A stretch of DNA of 64,000 nucleotides, taken from contig NZ_JAKVIO010000002.1 of the NCBI RefSeq assembly GCF_022601895.1, forward strand, positions 124,001 through 188,000, in the 5' to 3' direction. The stretch is from Sphingomonas sp. LaA6.9 (GTDB lineage: Bacteria > Pseudomonadota > Alphaproteobacteria > Sphingomonadales > Sphingomonadaceae). The stretch's first letter is position 1. Each line of letters starts with the position of its first letter. Below are positions 1 to 8,083 of this stretch, one piece after another. Below the pieces are notes generated by a model, which worked only from the letters and a program-made list of their open reading frames with translations, was not told where the DNA came from and searched no databases. The translations under genes were made by a program, and so were the position numbers.

Positions 1-201
1 GAAGAAGCGGAGCCGGTCGGTTAGCAGCCACGTGCAATTGGCAGCCGCAATCGCCTCGCCTGCGTCGTCCATATTGGCGGATCGGATCAGGTCGACCGCC
101 TGCGCGAACCGTTCGCGAAAGCTCGGATCGCCCCAGTCCGACAGACCGGTTTCCGCCTGAGCGACGGCGAGCAGCGCTTCGGCGTCCAGCGGTACTGCCA
201 T
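1..201 (-). CDS. Sulfotransferase family protein, N-terminus only (cut by window edge)
   Basis: The first 67 codons are visible and the rest lies beyond base 1. The product opens with MAVPLDAEALL, then an ETGLSDWGDPSFRE block and a WLLTDRLRF helix. This pattern is typical of the N-terminal region of bacterial Sulfotransfer_3-type enzymes found in sphingomonads and mycobacteria. The PAPS-binding loop is not in the window, so the function is inferred from the N-terminal block alone. The gene begins 2 bases after the stop of the LLM oxidoreductase gene and runs in the same direction, so the two are probably co-transcribed. It could instead be an uncharacterised protein sharing this N-terminal domain. 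Confidence 0.6.
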   Translation of the reverse strand, partial: MAVPLDAEALLAVAQAETGLSDWGDPSFRERFAQAVDLIRSANMDDAGEAIAAANCTWLLTDRLRFF

Positions 202-203
202 CG

Positions 204-1325
204 TCACACGCCCTCGCAAAGGCGCAGCAGTTCGTCCTCGGCTTCGCGAACCTTGGCCGGAGATTTTGCGCCATAGGCGAGCCCCGCCATGCCGCCATAG
301 TCGAGGATCTTGGGCACGCGCAGCCCTGCGTCGCAGAAGCCTTTGACAACCCCGGCGACTTGCCTGGGTGTTCCATGGGGAATGAGATCGAGGATCATCT
401 CTGGATAGACCTGCTCGCAAAAGGCCAGGAAGCGCTCGCGCGTCAGCACGGCGGGATCGATGTCCACAAAGCCGCGCCAGCTTTCGCCCAGCGGGTGCTC
501 ATGGCCTTTCTTGCGCAGTTCCGCCGCCGAGATCTGGAGGATGATCGCCTTCACGAGCGGCGCGGCCAGTATCTCGGCAAGTTCGGCATCATCCCCGATC
601 AGGCAGGTCTGAATGAAGGCGGGGGTGATCGCCATGGGATCGCGACCCGCCTTTTCTGCGGACGCACGTATGACACCCAGTTTTTCGGCATAATCCTCCG
701 GGCTCCACGCGCCCGCGGGCCACCAGCCATCCGCAAATCGTCCCGTGATTTCGAGCATGCGTGGACCGCCCGCGCCGATCCAGATTGGCGGGCAGCGGCC
801 GTCGAAGAGTTCGGTGTCCATTCGGGCGTGACGGAGGTGGAAGAACTGGCCCTCGAAATCGACGGGTCCTTCGCTCTCCCACAACAGCTTGATGACCTTG
901 AGCGCCTCCTCGAAACGGCCGACCGGCTTCGCAAAGTCGAAGCCATAGGGGACGGTATTCTCCATCTCGCCGCTGCCGAGGCCGAGTATGAACCGGCCCC
1001 TGGACAGGTGATCGAGCGTCAGCGCGGTTTGTGCGAGCATGGACGGATGGCGGCGGACCGTATCGACCACGCTCGTCGCGATCGGCACATTCTTCGTCAG
1101 CACGGCAGCGGCGCCCGCGACCGCCATCGCATCCAGATGGCGGTGGGGCGAGGGAGATACCGTAGCGAGATCGGTAAATTCGGGTGTCCAGATCGAGTCT
1201 GGCCAGAAACTCACCATATGATCGGGCAGCCAGATCGAATGATAGCGCCCGGTGTCGAGATCGCCGATCTGGTCGATGCCCAGCGGCAAGGTTGTCCTGA
1301 GGAACGCCGCTGGCTGAACCTTCAT
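204..1325 (-). CDS. LLM-class flavin-dependent oxidoreductase
   Basis: A 373-residue luciferase-like (TIM barrel) oxidoreductase that would use reduced FMN or F420 to oxidise or reduce an unknown substrate in the cytoplasm. Visible family blocks are SIWLPDHM near residue 30, the GLGSGE flavin-binding loop near 115, WIGAGGPRMLE near 181 and RFADGWW near 196. I chose the ATG at 1325 because GGAGAGA lies 5 bases upstream; an in-frame opening reaches to 1418 but its extra 31 residues look non-coding. It is followed by a sulfotransferase 2 bases later. The physiological substrate is not predictable; the neighbours suggest catabolism of an organic acid or terpenoid-like compound. Confidence 0.85.
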   Translation of the reverse strand: MKVQPAAFLRTTLPLGIDQIGDLDTGRYHSIWLPDHMVSFWPDSIWTPEFTDLATVSPSPHRHLDAMAVAGAAAVLTKNVPIATSVVDTVRRHPSMLAQTALTLDHLSRGRFILGLGSGEMENTVPYGFDFAKPVGRFEEALKVIKLLWESEGPVDFEGQFFHLRHARMDTELFDGRCPPIWIGAGGPRMLEITGRFADGWWPAGAWSPEDYAEKLGVIRASAEKAGRDPMAITPAFIQTCLIGDDAELAEILAAPLVKAIILQISAAELRKKGHEHPLGESWRGFVDIDPAVLTRERFLAFCEQVYPEMILDLIPHGTPRQVAGVVKGFCDAGLRVPKILDYGGMAGLAYGAKSPAKVREAEDELLRLCEGV

Positions 1326-1415
1326 GCTGTCTCTCCGCTGCGCCGGCGCGGCCGTGCCGGTCTTTGGGGTGGATGCTATCGTCATTGGTCGGAAGGGGGC
1401 AATGTGTGGCGATAA

Positions 1416-1446
1416 CATCGGCGGGCCGATGCATGGCCCGCCGATG
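1416..1446 (-). terminator. Perfect 12-bp hairpin after the hydrolase gene
   Basis: Arms CATCGGCGGGCC and GGCCCGCCGATG flank a 7-base loop, starting 15 bases past the stop of the hydrolase gene on the minus strand. The stem is strong but the following bases (GTTATCG) are not a real U-tract, so this may be a terminator, a processing hairpin, or both. Confidence 0.5.
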
Positions 1447-1460
1447 TCCTCGCCCCGGAT

Positions 1461-2561
1461 CTATTGTCCCAGCTTCAGATGTTTGCGGAAGAATCCGGTC
1501 ATCACGTCAAAGGCCTCGCGCGATTCGGGCAATGCGGGATCGTAGAAGAAGGCGTGGCCCAGCCCGTCCCAGACATGCAGGTCGGCGGTTGCGCCGGCCT
1601 TCACCAGCTCGCGGTGCGTGTTGACCGCGGCGCTCATCTCGAATGCGCGCGTTGCCGTAATGATCAGGGTGGGCGGGAAGCGCTTGAGCGTCTCAGGCGA
1701 CCGGATGGGGGACACCATCGCGTCCGAAAGGTCGGCCTTCTCGAAATAGGATCGCGGCCCCTCGCGCGGCGGCAGCGCCTGGAACGGCCGGCCAAAGGCG
1801 CTGCTGTCACCACCCCAGCGGGCGTCGGCCGAGGCGCAGAAGATGCCGGTTGCTGCGGGCAGCGGCAGCTTCTCCTTGATCAGTGCGGCCATTGTTTCAG
1901 CTGTCAACAGCCCGCCCGCAGAACAGCCGAAGATAGCGACATCCTGCGGCTTGTGGGTTTTGAGCAGCTCGCGATAGACCTTGACGACATCTTCGGTGGC
2001 GGCCGGATAGGTATGTTCCGGCCCCTGGCGATAAGTGATGCTGACGATCTCGACGCCGGCAAGTCCGGCCAATGGAATCGATTCAATCATCCCAGTGCCG
2101 CTGGCCACGCCCATCACGAAGCCTCCGCCGGGCAGATTGAGCAGGATCTTCCTGGCATTGGCCTTGGGCACGCCCGCGGCCGGGGTGGCATAGACCGCGG
2201 GAACGCCAGCGATCTCGGCGTCGCGCGTCGTGACCTTGTACATCTCCTTCAGCGTGGCGAGCCGGGGCGCCAAGATCTGCGGCATCTTCTGCCGCAAAGC
2301 GCCTGCCTGGCCCGCGGCCACCGCTCGCATCATCGGTTCTTCCTGGTCGAACGGCGCGCGTGGCAGCGCTTTCTTGGCCTCTTCACTCAGATAGGCGGAG
2401 GGCGGTAGCCGAAAGGAAGGGACGACGACCGTGCCGTCCGGTTCAATGGAGCCGCTGGTCGGCTTGTCCTGGGCAATGGCGATCTGACCCGGCAGGCCCG
2501 CGAGCGCAGAAGCTGCCATTGTGAGCGCAAGGCGGCGGATAAGTCGATTCCGGCTCTTCAT
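1461..2561 (-). CDS. Exported alpha/beta hydrolase of the HSL (esterase) type with altered motifs
   Basis: A 366-residue protein with an export signal (basic start, hydrophobic stretch, cleavage likely near residue 30 after AIA), so probably periplasmic. The fold is recognisable from the oxyanion-loop region at residues 144-147, ITYRQGPEHTYPAATEDV (compare DYRLAPEHPYPAA in HSL esterases), the nucleophile elbow GCSAGG (Ser214) and His336 in GLGHAFFYD. Three motifs deviate: HGGG is PGGG, GDSAGG is GCSAGG, and the usual TRD acid position reads TRA (Ala306), with Glu308 two residues on. It may still be an esterase or lactonase using Glu308, or be inactive. The ATG at 2561 is preceded by GGGGAG. 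It diverges from the MarR gene, which may control it. Confidence 0.82.
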   Translation of the reverse strand: MKSRNRLIRRLALTMAASALAGLPGQIAIAQDKPTSGSIEPDGTVVVPSFRLPPSAYLSEEAKKALPRAPFDQEEPMMRAVAAGQAGALRQKMPQILAPRLATLKEMYKVTTRDAEIAGVPAVYATPAAGVPKANARKILLNLPGGGFVMGVASGTGMIESIPLAGLAGVEIVSITYRQGPEHTYPAATEDVVKVYRELLKTHKPQDVAIFGCSAGGLLTAETMAALIKEKLPLPAATGIFCASADARWGGDSSAFGRPFQALPPREGPRSYFEKADLSDAMVSPIRSPETLKRFPPTLIITATRAFEMSAAVNTHRELVKAGATADLHVWDGLGHAFFYDPALPESREAFDVMTGFFRKHLKLGQ

Positions 2562-2599
2562 GACATTCTCCCCAGTGCTGCGCGGCTACCCGTTCAATT

Positions 2600-2622
2600 A
2601 TATATTATGGAACATAACATAT
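2600..2622. promoter_or_regulatory. 23-bp imperfect palindrome, probable MarR operator
   Basis: Ten-base arms ATATATTATG and CATAACATAT surround GAA; nine of ten positions pair. The site sits in the AT-rich divergent gap between the hydrolase (starts 2561, minus) and the MarR gene (plus). Its size and symmetry fit a winged-helix dimer such as MarR; binding is inferred. Confidence 0.55.
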
Positions 2623-2662
2623 CGGCTTGAGCTTGCCGTGCAAGGGGGGTAGGCGGCTGAAG

Positions 2663-3142
2663 GTGGACAAGCCTCGAGATATCAAGCCGTCGATGATCGA
2701 CCCCCTGCACGCGATGCTGGGCTATCAGTTGCGCCGCACGTCGGTTGCGGTCATGTCGGCGCTGGCCGATGAGCTTGCCCCGCTTGAGATCAATCCCGGC
2801 GAGGCCTCGCTGCTGATGGTAATCGGCGCGAACCACGGCTGCACACAGAGCGATATCAGCCGCGCGCTCCGGGCGCGGCCGGCCAATCTCGTCCCGCTGA
2901 TCAACAAGCTCGTCATGTCGGGGGCCCTTGAGCGCGCGCCGGGCAAGGGGCGCGCGATCGCGCTGTCGCTGTCGAAGGCCGGCGAAATTCTCTACGCAAA
3001 AGTGGAGCGGATTTTCGACGACCACGAGGCGCGCATCGGCCGTAGTGTCCCGGCGGACCGCCGCGCGGAGCTTGTCGAACTCCTGCGCCGCATCGGCGAC
3101 GATGCCTGCATCGCCATGCACTGCGCCGCCCGGGACGCGTAG
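2663..3142 (+). CDS. MarR-family transcriptional regulator
   Basis: About 159 residues with the MarR winged-helix layout: an N-terminal dimerisation helix (DPLHAMLGYQLRRTS), a wHTH region with SDISRALRARPANLVPLI as recognition part, the wing (ERAPGKGRAIALSLSKAG) and a C-terminal dimerisation helix. Regulators of this family are usually repressors released by phenolic or aromatic-acid ligands or their CoA esters. The start is uncertain: GTG 2663 is chosen, TTG 2627 would place the operator almost on the start codon, and ATG 2693 lacks a ribosome site. It is transcribed away from the exported hydrolase, with a palindrome between, so autoregulation and control of the hydrolase are likely. Confidence 0.83.
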   Translation: MDKPRDIKPSMIDPLHAMLGYQLRRTSVAVMSALADELAPLEINPGEASLLMVIGANHGCTQSDISRALRARPANLVPLINKLVMSGALERAPGKGRAIALSLSKAGEILYAKVERIFDDHEARIGRSVPADRRAELVELLRRIGDDACIAMHCAARDA

Positions 3143-3151
3143 CGCCTGCGG

Positions 3152-3934
3152 TTATTCCGCGTCGGGCTCCACCCATTTCGTTGTCAGCGCGCGTGGCGAC
3201 AGATATTTGGTCGACGTCCAGCCGCCGTCTACCACGATCGTCTGGCCGTTGATGAAGCCGGCGCCGGGCGAACAGAGAAAGGCGATGGTGCTCGCTATGT
3301 CGTCAACCTCGCCGAGGCGCGGGAAGGGCGTCGTCTCGACATTGACGCGCTTGAACATTTCGTCCTCGAAACGGTGGCGCACCATGTCGGTCATCGTCAC
3401 TCCCGGTGCGACGCAGTTCGCGCGGATGCCCTTTGGCCCATAGTCGCAGGCGATATGTTGGGTAAGCGAGGTGAGCCCACCCTTTGCAGCCGAATAGGCG
3501 CCGCCGCGCCGGCCGCCGATGACGGCATAGGTCGAGGTGACGTTCACGATGCCGCAGCCTTCGCCCATATGGCCGATTGCCTCACGACACAGACGGAACG
3601 GCGCGCGCAGCATCAGGTCGAGGAACTGGTCGAGCGTCGCGTCATCGGTTTCGTGCAGCGGCTTCGGGCTGCCTGCGCCGGCGTTGTTGATGAGGAAGTC
3701 GATCCGGCCGAAGCGATCGAGCGCGAGCTGGACGATCTTCTTCGGCGCCTCATCCTCGGTCACGTCGATCGACAGCGTCGCGATACGACCGGGATCGTTG
3801 ATCGCTGCTTCGAGCGCCACGAGCTTTGCCGGGTCGCGTCCGACGCCGACGACGGCCATGCCCATATCGTACAGCATCCTGGCCGTGCCGAAGCCGATGC
3901 CGCTTCCCGCACCCGTGATGATCGCAACCTGCAT
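3152..3934 (-). CDS. SDR-family NAD(P)-dependent oxidoreductase
   Basis: A 260-residue classical short-chain dehydrogenase. The Rossmann motif TGAGSGIG is at residues 7-14, NNAG at 83-86, and the catalytic set is complete: Ser134, Tyr147 and Lys151 (YSAAK). A conserved PG follows (VAPGVTMTDMV). The reaction should be reversible oxidation of a secondary alcohol to a ketone with NAD(H) or NADP(H); the substrate is unknown. ATG 3934 has GGAAAGG upstream. It converges on the MarR gene with a 9-base gap and diverges from the next SDR across a 183-bp gap that probably carries promoters for both. Confidence 0.87.
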   Translation of the reverse strand: MQVAIITGAGSGIGFGTARMLYDMGMAVVGVGRDPAKLVALEAAINDPGRIATLSIDVTEDEAPKKIVQLALDRFGRIDFLINNAGAGSPKPLHETDDATLDQFLDLMLRAPFRLCREAIGHMGEGCGIVNVTSTYAVIGGRRGGAYSAAKGGLTSLTQHIACDYGPKGIRANCVAPGVTMTDMVRHRFEDEMFKRVNVETTPFPRLGEVDDIASTIAFLCSPGAGFINGQTIVVDGGWTSTKYLSPRALTTKWVEPDAE

Positions 3935-4117
3935 GGCCTGCCTTTCCGTAGCTGTTGTCTGTCGTCATATCCAAACATCGCCGAGCCGCGAACCTCGACC
4001 TGAAGAACGTCGCCGGTGCGATGCTTGGCCGCGCGCCCTTTGAACGGCTGTCGCGGACGGCTAAGTCGTCGGAAACGTGCTGAACGGATAGTCAGCGGCA
4101 AAGTGTGGAGAGGCGTG

Positions 4118-4978
4118 ATGGGTGCGCTTTCGGGCAAGGTCGCGGTGGTGACGGGCGCCAGCCGCGGCATCGGCAAGGGCATCGCGCTTGCGCTCGCGGA
4201 TGAGGGCGCAACGGTCTATGTCACCGGCCGCACGGTTACGCCCGGCAGCAACCCGCTCCCGGGAACGGTGGGCGAAACCGCGGCGGAGGTGAACAAGCGT
4301 GGCGGCAAGGGGATTGCCGTCGCCGTCGATCACGCCAATGACGAACAGGTCTCCGCATTGTTCGATCAGGTCCGCCGCGAACAGGGCCGGCTCGATATTC
4401 TCGTCAATAACGCCTTCGCGCTGCCGGAAGATCTGACGGAGCCGGGCAGCTTCTGGGAGAAGCCGCTCTCCAACTGGGAAATGGTCGATGTTGGCGTCCG
4501 CTCCAACTTCGTCGCGGCACGGCATGCGGCGCAGATCATGGTTCCGCAGAAGTCGGGACTGATCGTTGCGATCTCAGGCTATGTCGGGGTCACCTACACC
4601 TATGGCGTCGTGTTCGGCACCTGCAAGTCGGCGGTCGACCGGATGGCGCGGGACATGGCGATCGAGCTCAAGCCGCACAACGTCGCCTCGCTTTCACTGT
4701 GGCAGGGGCTTACCTTCACCGAGCGCGCCGAGCGCAATATCGCCCGTAATCCGGCGATGAAGGAACAGGTCGTCACCAATCCGCTGGTGGGCTGCTCGCC
4801 CGAATTTCCCGGCCGGGTGATCGCGGCGCTGGCTGCCGATCCCGAAGTCATGAAGCGCAGCGGCGGCACCTTCATCACCGCCGAGGTCGCGCAGGACTAT
4901 GGCGTCACCGATGTTGACGGCAAGGTGATCCCGTCGCTTCGTGAGCAGCGCGGTTCCCCGATCTGGTCACCGGTTTGA
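4118..4978 (+). CDS. SDR-family protein (DHRS1-like) with catalytic Tyr replaced by Phe
   Basis: A 286-residue SDR protein resembling the DHRS1 group: TGASRGIG at residues 12-19, NNAF where NNAG is usual, and LIVAISG before the active site. Ser153 and Lys170 are in the expected places, but the position of the catalytic Tyr (residue 166) is Phe, read from TTC at 4613-4615 in FGTCK. The PG turn that follows beta-6 is also altered to QG (SLWQGLT). The protein could be a dehydrogenase with a displaced proton donor, a lyase-like relative, or a non-catalytic partner. ATG 4118 has GGAGAGG upstream. It leads a three-gene operon with the next SDR (16-base gap) and the NTF2-like gene. Confidence 0.85.
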   Translation: MGALSGKVAVVTGASRGIGKGIALALADEGATVYVTGRTVTPGSNPLPGTVGETAAEVNKRGGKGIAVAVDHANDEQVSALFDQVRREQGRLDILVNNAFALPEDLTEPGSFWEKPLSNWEMVDVGVRSNFVAARHAAQIMVPQKSGLIVAISGYVGVTYTYGVVFGTCKSAVDRMARDMAIELKPHNVASLSLWQGLTFTERAERNIARNPAMKEQVVTNPLVGCSPEFPGRVIAALAADPEVMKRSGGTFITAEVAQDYGVTDVDGKVIPSLREQRGSPIWSPV

Positions 4979-4994
4979 GTATAAGGAAGTTTGC

Positions 4995-5927
4995 ATGTCT
5001 GAATTGAGATTCGACGGCCGCGTTGCCGTGATCACCGGCGGCGGCCGCGGATTGGGGCGCGCCTATGCCGAGTTGCTCGGCCGCCAGGGCGCCAGGGTCG
5101 TGGTCAACGATCTCGGTGTCAGCATGGCCGGCGACGGCACCAGCGAAGACCCGGCGGGCGACGTCGTCGCGGCGATCAAGGCGACGGGCGGCGAGGCGAT
5201 CGCGAACCGCGATACCGTTGCCACTGCCGAGGGCGGCAGGGCGATCATCGAGAGCGCGCTCGACACCTGGGGGCGCGTCGACATCCTGATCCACAATGCC
5301 GGAAACGTGCGCCGCGCGCCGCTGGCCGAGATGACCGCGGAGACCTTCCGCGCGGTGCTCGACGTCCATCTGGTGGGGGGCTTCAATGTCGCACAGCCGG
5401 CTTTCGCCGCGATGTGCAAGGCTGGCTATGGCCGGATAGTGATGACCACGTCGATCGGCGGACTTTATGGCAATTACGACGTGGCCGGCTACACCTCGGC
5501 CAAGGCCGGGCTGATCGGGCTTTCCTATTCGGCAGCGCTGGAAGGCGCTCCGCATGGGGTCAAGTCCAATTGCATCGTGCCGAGCGCGGTGACGCGGATG
5601 TCGGAAGGCGTCGACACCAGCCAGTTTCCCCCGCTCGGGCCCGAATTCGTCGCACCCGCAGTGGGCTGGCTCGCGCACGAGAATTGCAATCTTTCGGGCG
5701 AGTTGATGATCGCGCTCGGCGGCCGCATCGCCCGGGCCTATCTCAGCGAGACGAAGGGCGTGTGGCAGCCCGAATGGACTATGGCGGACGTGGACGCGCG
5801 GATGGCCGAGATTTCCGATCGTTCGGAGCCTTACTCTTTCCCGGTCGTGCCCACCGAAGCGGGCGGACCCCACGGCTTCATGAAGCATCTCGGCACGAGC
5901 TTCGAAATGGCACGGAAGGGAGGCTGA
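4995..5927 (+). CDS. SDR-family oxidoreductase similar to the 3-hydroxyacyl-CoA dehydrogenase domain of MFE-2
   Basis: A 310-residue SDR with TGGGRGLG at residues 14-21 and a VVNDLG segment followed by the long GDGTSEDPAGDVV insertion that marks the HSD17B4/MFE-2 type (R)-3-hydroxyacyl-CoA dehydrogenases. Ser153, Tyr166 and Lys170 (YTSAK) are intact. It would oxidise a 3-hydroxyacyl-CoA or a similar alcohol with NAD+. ATG 4995 has AAGGAAG 5 bases upstream. It lies between a degenerate SDR and an NTF2-like gene, with only 2 bases before the latter's start, so the three are translated together. The link to beta-oxidation of a CoA ester fits the ligase and acyl-CoA dehydrogenase nearby. Confidence 0.85.
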   Translation: MSELRFDGRVAVITGGGRGLGRAYAELLGRQGARVVVNDLGVSMAGDGTSEDPAGDVVAAIKATGGEAIANRDTVATAEGGRAIIESALDTWGRVDILIHNAGNVRRAPLAEMTAETFRAVLDVHLVGGFNVAQPAFAAMCKAGYGRIVMTTSIGGLYGNYDVAGYTSAKAGLIGLSYSAALEGAPHGVKSNCIVPSAVTRMSEGVDTSQFPPLGPEFVAPAVGWLAHENCNLSGELMIALGGRIARAYLSETKGVWQPEWTMADVDARMAEISDRSEPYSFPVVPTEAGGPHGFMKHLGTSFEMARKGG

Positions 5928-5929
5928 CG

Positions 5930-6472
5930 ATGGAGCCGGCAAAGCTCGCGCGCCTCGAGGAACTGCTTGATCGGCAAGACATTCTCGATTGTCTGACGCG
6001 TTTCAGCCGGGGGATGGATCGTTTCGACAGGGAGTTGTTCCTGTCGGCCTTCCATGCGGACGCGACGATCGCAGCGGGTGATTTCGTCGGCCAGCCCGAC
6101 GCGCTCTACGATTGGGCGCAGGGCCTCCATGAACAAGGCCAGGTGGCGACCCACCACAATCTGCTCAACCATAGCTGCGAGATCGACGGGGATACGGCAC
6201 ACGCCGAAACCTATTATCTCTTCGTCGGCCGCAACCGCGACGATACCAACTGGGTAGCGGGCGGTCGCTATGTCGATCGGCTCGAGCGGCGCGACGGTAC
6301 ATGGCGGATCGCGCTGCGCTGCAATGCCATCGAATGGTCGGGCATGGTTCCGACCATGACGATCCCCTTCGCCGACGTGCCCGACATTCACGGCAACGGC
6401 GCGCCGACGCGCGACCGTAACGACATCTCCTATCGTCGTCCCCTCACCAACTTGCGGGAAACGCGCAGCTAA
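5930..6472 (+). CDS. NTF2-like / SnoaL-like domain protein
   Basis: A 180-residue single-domain protein of the NTF2-like fold. The N-terminal helices LLDRQDILDCLTRFSRGMDRFD, an FHADATIAAGDFVG turn, the THHNLLNHSCEIDGDTA strand block and YVDRLERRDGTWRIALR are the usual family landmarks. Members act as small dehydratases, isomerases or hydroxylase partners, often in steroid, terpene or aromatic degradation clusters. The His pair in THHNLLNHS and the Asp of FHADA are candidate active-site residues, by analogy only. ATG 5930 comes 2 bases after the previous SDR stop. Its TAA stop abuts the stop of the convergent ligase gene with no base between. Confidence 0.82.
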   Translation: MEPAKLARLEELLDRQDILDCLTRFSRGMDRFDRELFLSAFHADATIAAGDFVGQPDALYDWAQGLHEQGQVATHHNLLNHSCEIDGDTAHAETYYLFVGRNRDDTNWVAGGRYVDRLERRDGTWRIALRCNAIEWSGMVPTMTIPFADVPDIHGNGAPTRDRNDISYRRPLTNLRETRS

Positions 6473-8083
6473 TCACGTTGCGACCAGTTTCGCGCGGATC
6501 ACCTGCTTGAGCACCTTGCCCGCATCATTCTTGGGCAGCGCCTCCCAAAGCGCCACCGCCTCCGGATATTTGAAGCGCGCGACGCCATAGTCCGCCAGGA
6601 ACGCGCTGATCGAGGGCACGTCGGGCGCGGCGCCATCGCGCGGCACGATCACCGCGACCGCGCGCTCGCCCGTGCGTGGGTCGGGGATGCCTACGATCGC
6701 AACCTCGGCAATCCCCGGATGCGCGACCAGCAGGTCCTCGATCTCCTTGGGTGCGATGTTTTCGCCGTTGCGGATGATGATATCCTTGATCCGCCCCGTC
6801 ACGACCAGATGGTCGCCGTCGACCCAGCGCCCCTGATCTCCCGTCCGGTAATAGCCTTCCTCGTCGAACGCGCTGGCCTCGTCCTCGACATGCACATAGC
6901 CCACCATCATCTGCGGGCCGCGCGCGCGGATCTCGCCATCGGACGCGATTTTCACGGTCGCGATGCCGGGGCGACCATCGGTCTCTGCGGCATGCTCGAC
7001 ATCGCCGCAACTGATGACGCCAACGGTGCTTACGGGCACTTCGGTAGATCCGTAGACGCGCGAGACGATCGCGTTATCGAAATAGTCCGATGCCTCGCGA
7101 ATGAGCGCGGGCGGGACCGATGCGCCGCCGCAGATGAACAGCTTGAGCGCGGGCAGACGCGTTTCAGCCGCGCGCGCAGCCGCCAGCAACTGCTGGAGGA
7201 AGGGCGTGGCGCCTGCCATGTGCGTGCAACCTTCGTCGTCCATGATCCGGACGGCTTCGCCCGCGTCCCATTGATCCATCAGGATGGCGGTCGCGCCGAG
7301 CAGCAGCGGGGTTTCGAAGGCGTAGATAGAACCGCCGATATGGCTGATCGGCGAGGGCACAAGAAAGCGGTCGCCGGGCGCCACGAGCCAGTGCTTGCCG
7401 ATCTGGCGGATCAGCGCATTGATCGAATTGTGCGTGTGGAGGACGCCCTTGGGCCTGCCGGTGGTCCCGCTGGTGTACATGACCATGCGTACTTCGTCGG
7501 CATCGAGCGACGGCAGTTCGGCCGCAGCGTCGCCACCCTCCAGCAACCGCAGATAGGGCGTGTGGACGCCGGCATCGCCGCGCACGACGACGGTCTCGGG
7601 CGGGTTGTCGATCTGCTCCGCGACGCGCGACAGCATCGCAGCATAGTCGTGCCCGCGGAACTCGGCGGGAACAAAGATCATGCGGCTGCCGACATCGGCG
7701 AGCATGAAGCGCAGGTCATGATCCCTGAGCGAAGGCAGGATGGGGTGCGCGACCATTCCGGCCAGCGTCGCCGCCATGTAGATCACCGCGGCCTCGTGCC
7801 AGTTGGGCAGCATGAACGAAACGACGCTGCCGGGCGCAAAGCGCAATAGCATCGTCTGCGCCATGCGCGCGGCATTGTCGTGGATCACGCCCGCGGACAG
7901 GCGCGCATCGCCCTCGATCACGAGGATGCGATCGGGGTCCTCCAGCGCGATACGGCGCAGCGCGTCGGCGCAGGTGTCCTGTCGCCACCAGCCCTCGGCA
8001 TATGCCCGCTGTGACAGTTCCTCGTTCCAGCGTATCTGCCATCCGGCGGCTGTTTGTCGCCTTGCCTCGCCTGTGCCCATCAT
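6473..8083 (-). CDS. AMP-dependent acyl-CoA synthetase/ligase
   Basis: A 536-residue member of the ANL superfamily that would activate a carboxylic acid with ATP and CoA. The P-loop YTSGTTGRPKG is at about residues 203-213, followed by GGASVPP, VYGSTEVP, the YRTGDQGRW hinge region, GRIKDIIIRNGENI and the C-terminal catalytic lysine in KNDAGKVLK. The profile is closest to cyclohexanecarboxylate/fatty-acid CoA ligases, but the acid is not predictable. ATG 8083 is chosen because it overlaps the upstream CaiB stop in an ATGA junction. It is last in the operon nitronate monooxygenase - CaiB transferase - ligase. Confidence 0.9.
   Translation of the reverse strand: MMGTGEARRQTAAGWQIRWNEELSQRAYAEGWWRQDTCADALRRIALEDPDRILVIEGDARLSAGVIHDNAARMAQTMLLRFAPGSVVSFMLPNWHEAAVIYMAATLAGMVAHPILPSLRDHDLRFMLADVGSRMIFVPAEFRGHDYAAMLSRVAEQIDNPPETVVVRGDAGVHTPYLRLLEGGDAAAELPSLDADEVRMVMYTSGTTGRPKGVLHTHNSINALIRQIGKHWLVAPGDRFLVPSPISHIGGSIYAFETPLLLGATAILMDQWDAGEAVRIMDDEGCTHMAGATPFLQQLLAAARAAETRLPALKLFICGGASVPPALIREASDYFDNAIVSRVYGSTEVPVSTVGVISCGDVEHAAETDGRPGIATVKIASDGEIRARGPQMMVGYVHVEDEASAFDEEGYYRTGDQGRWVDGDHLVVTGRIKDIIIRNGENIAPKEIEDLLVAHPGIAEVAIVGIPDPRTGERAVAVIVPRDGAAPDVPSISAFLADYGVARFKYPEAVALWEALPKNDAGKVLKQVIRAKLVAT

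Noticed and set aside
2609-2640. GGAAC within the MarR palindrome as an EcfG -35 box
   Set aside because: No CGTT-like -10 box lies 16-17 bases downstream; the GGAAC is part of the palindrome.
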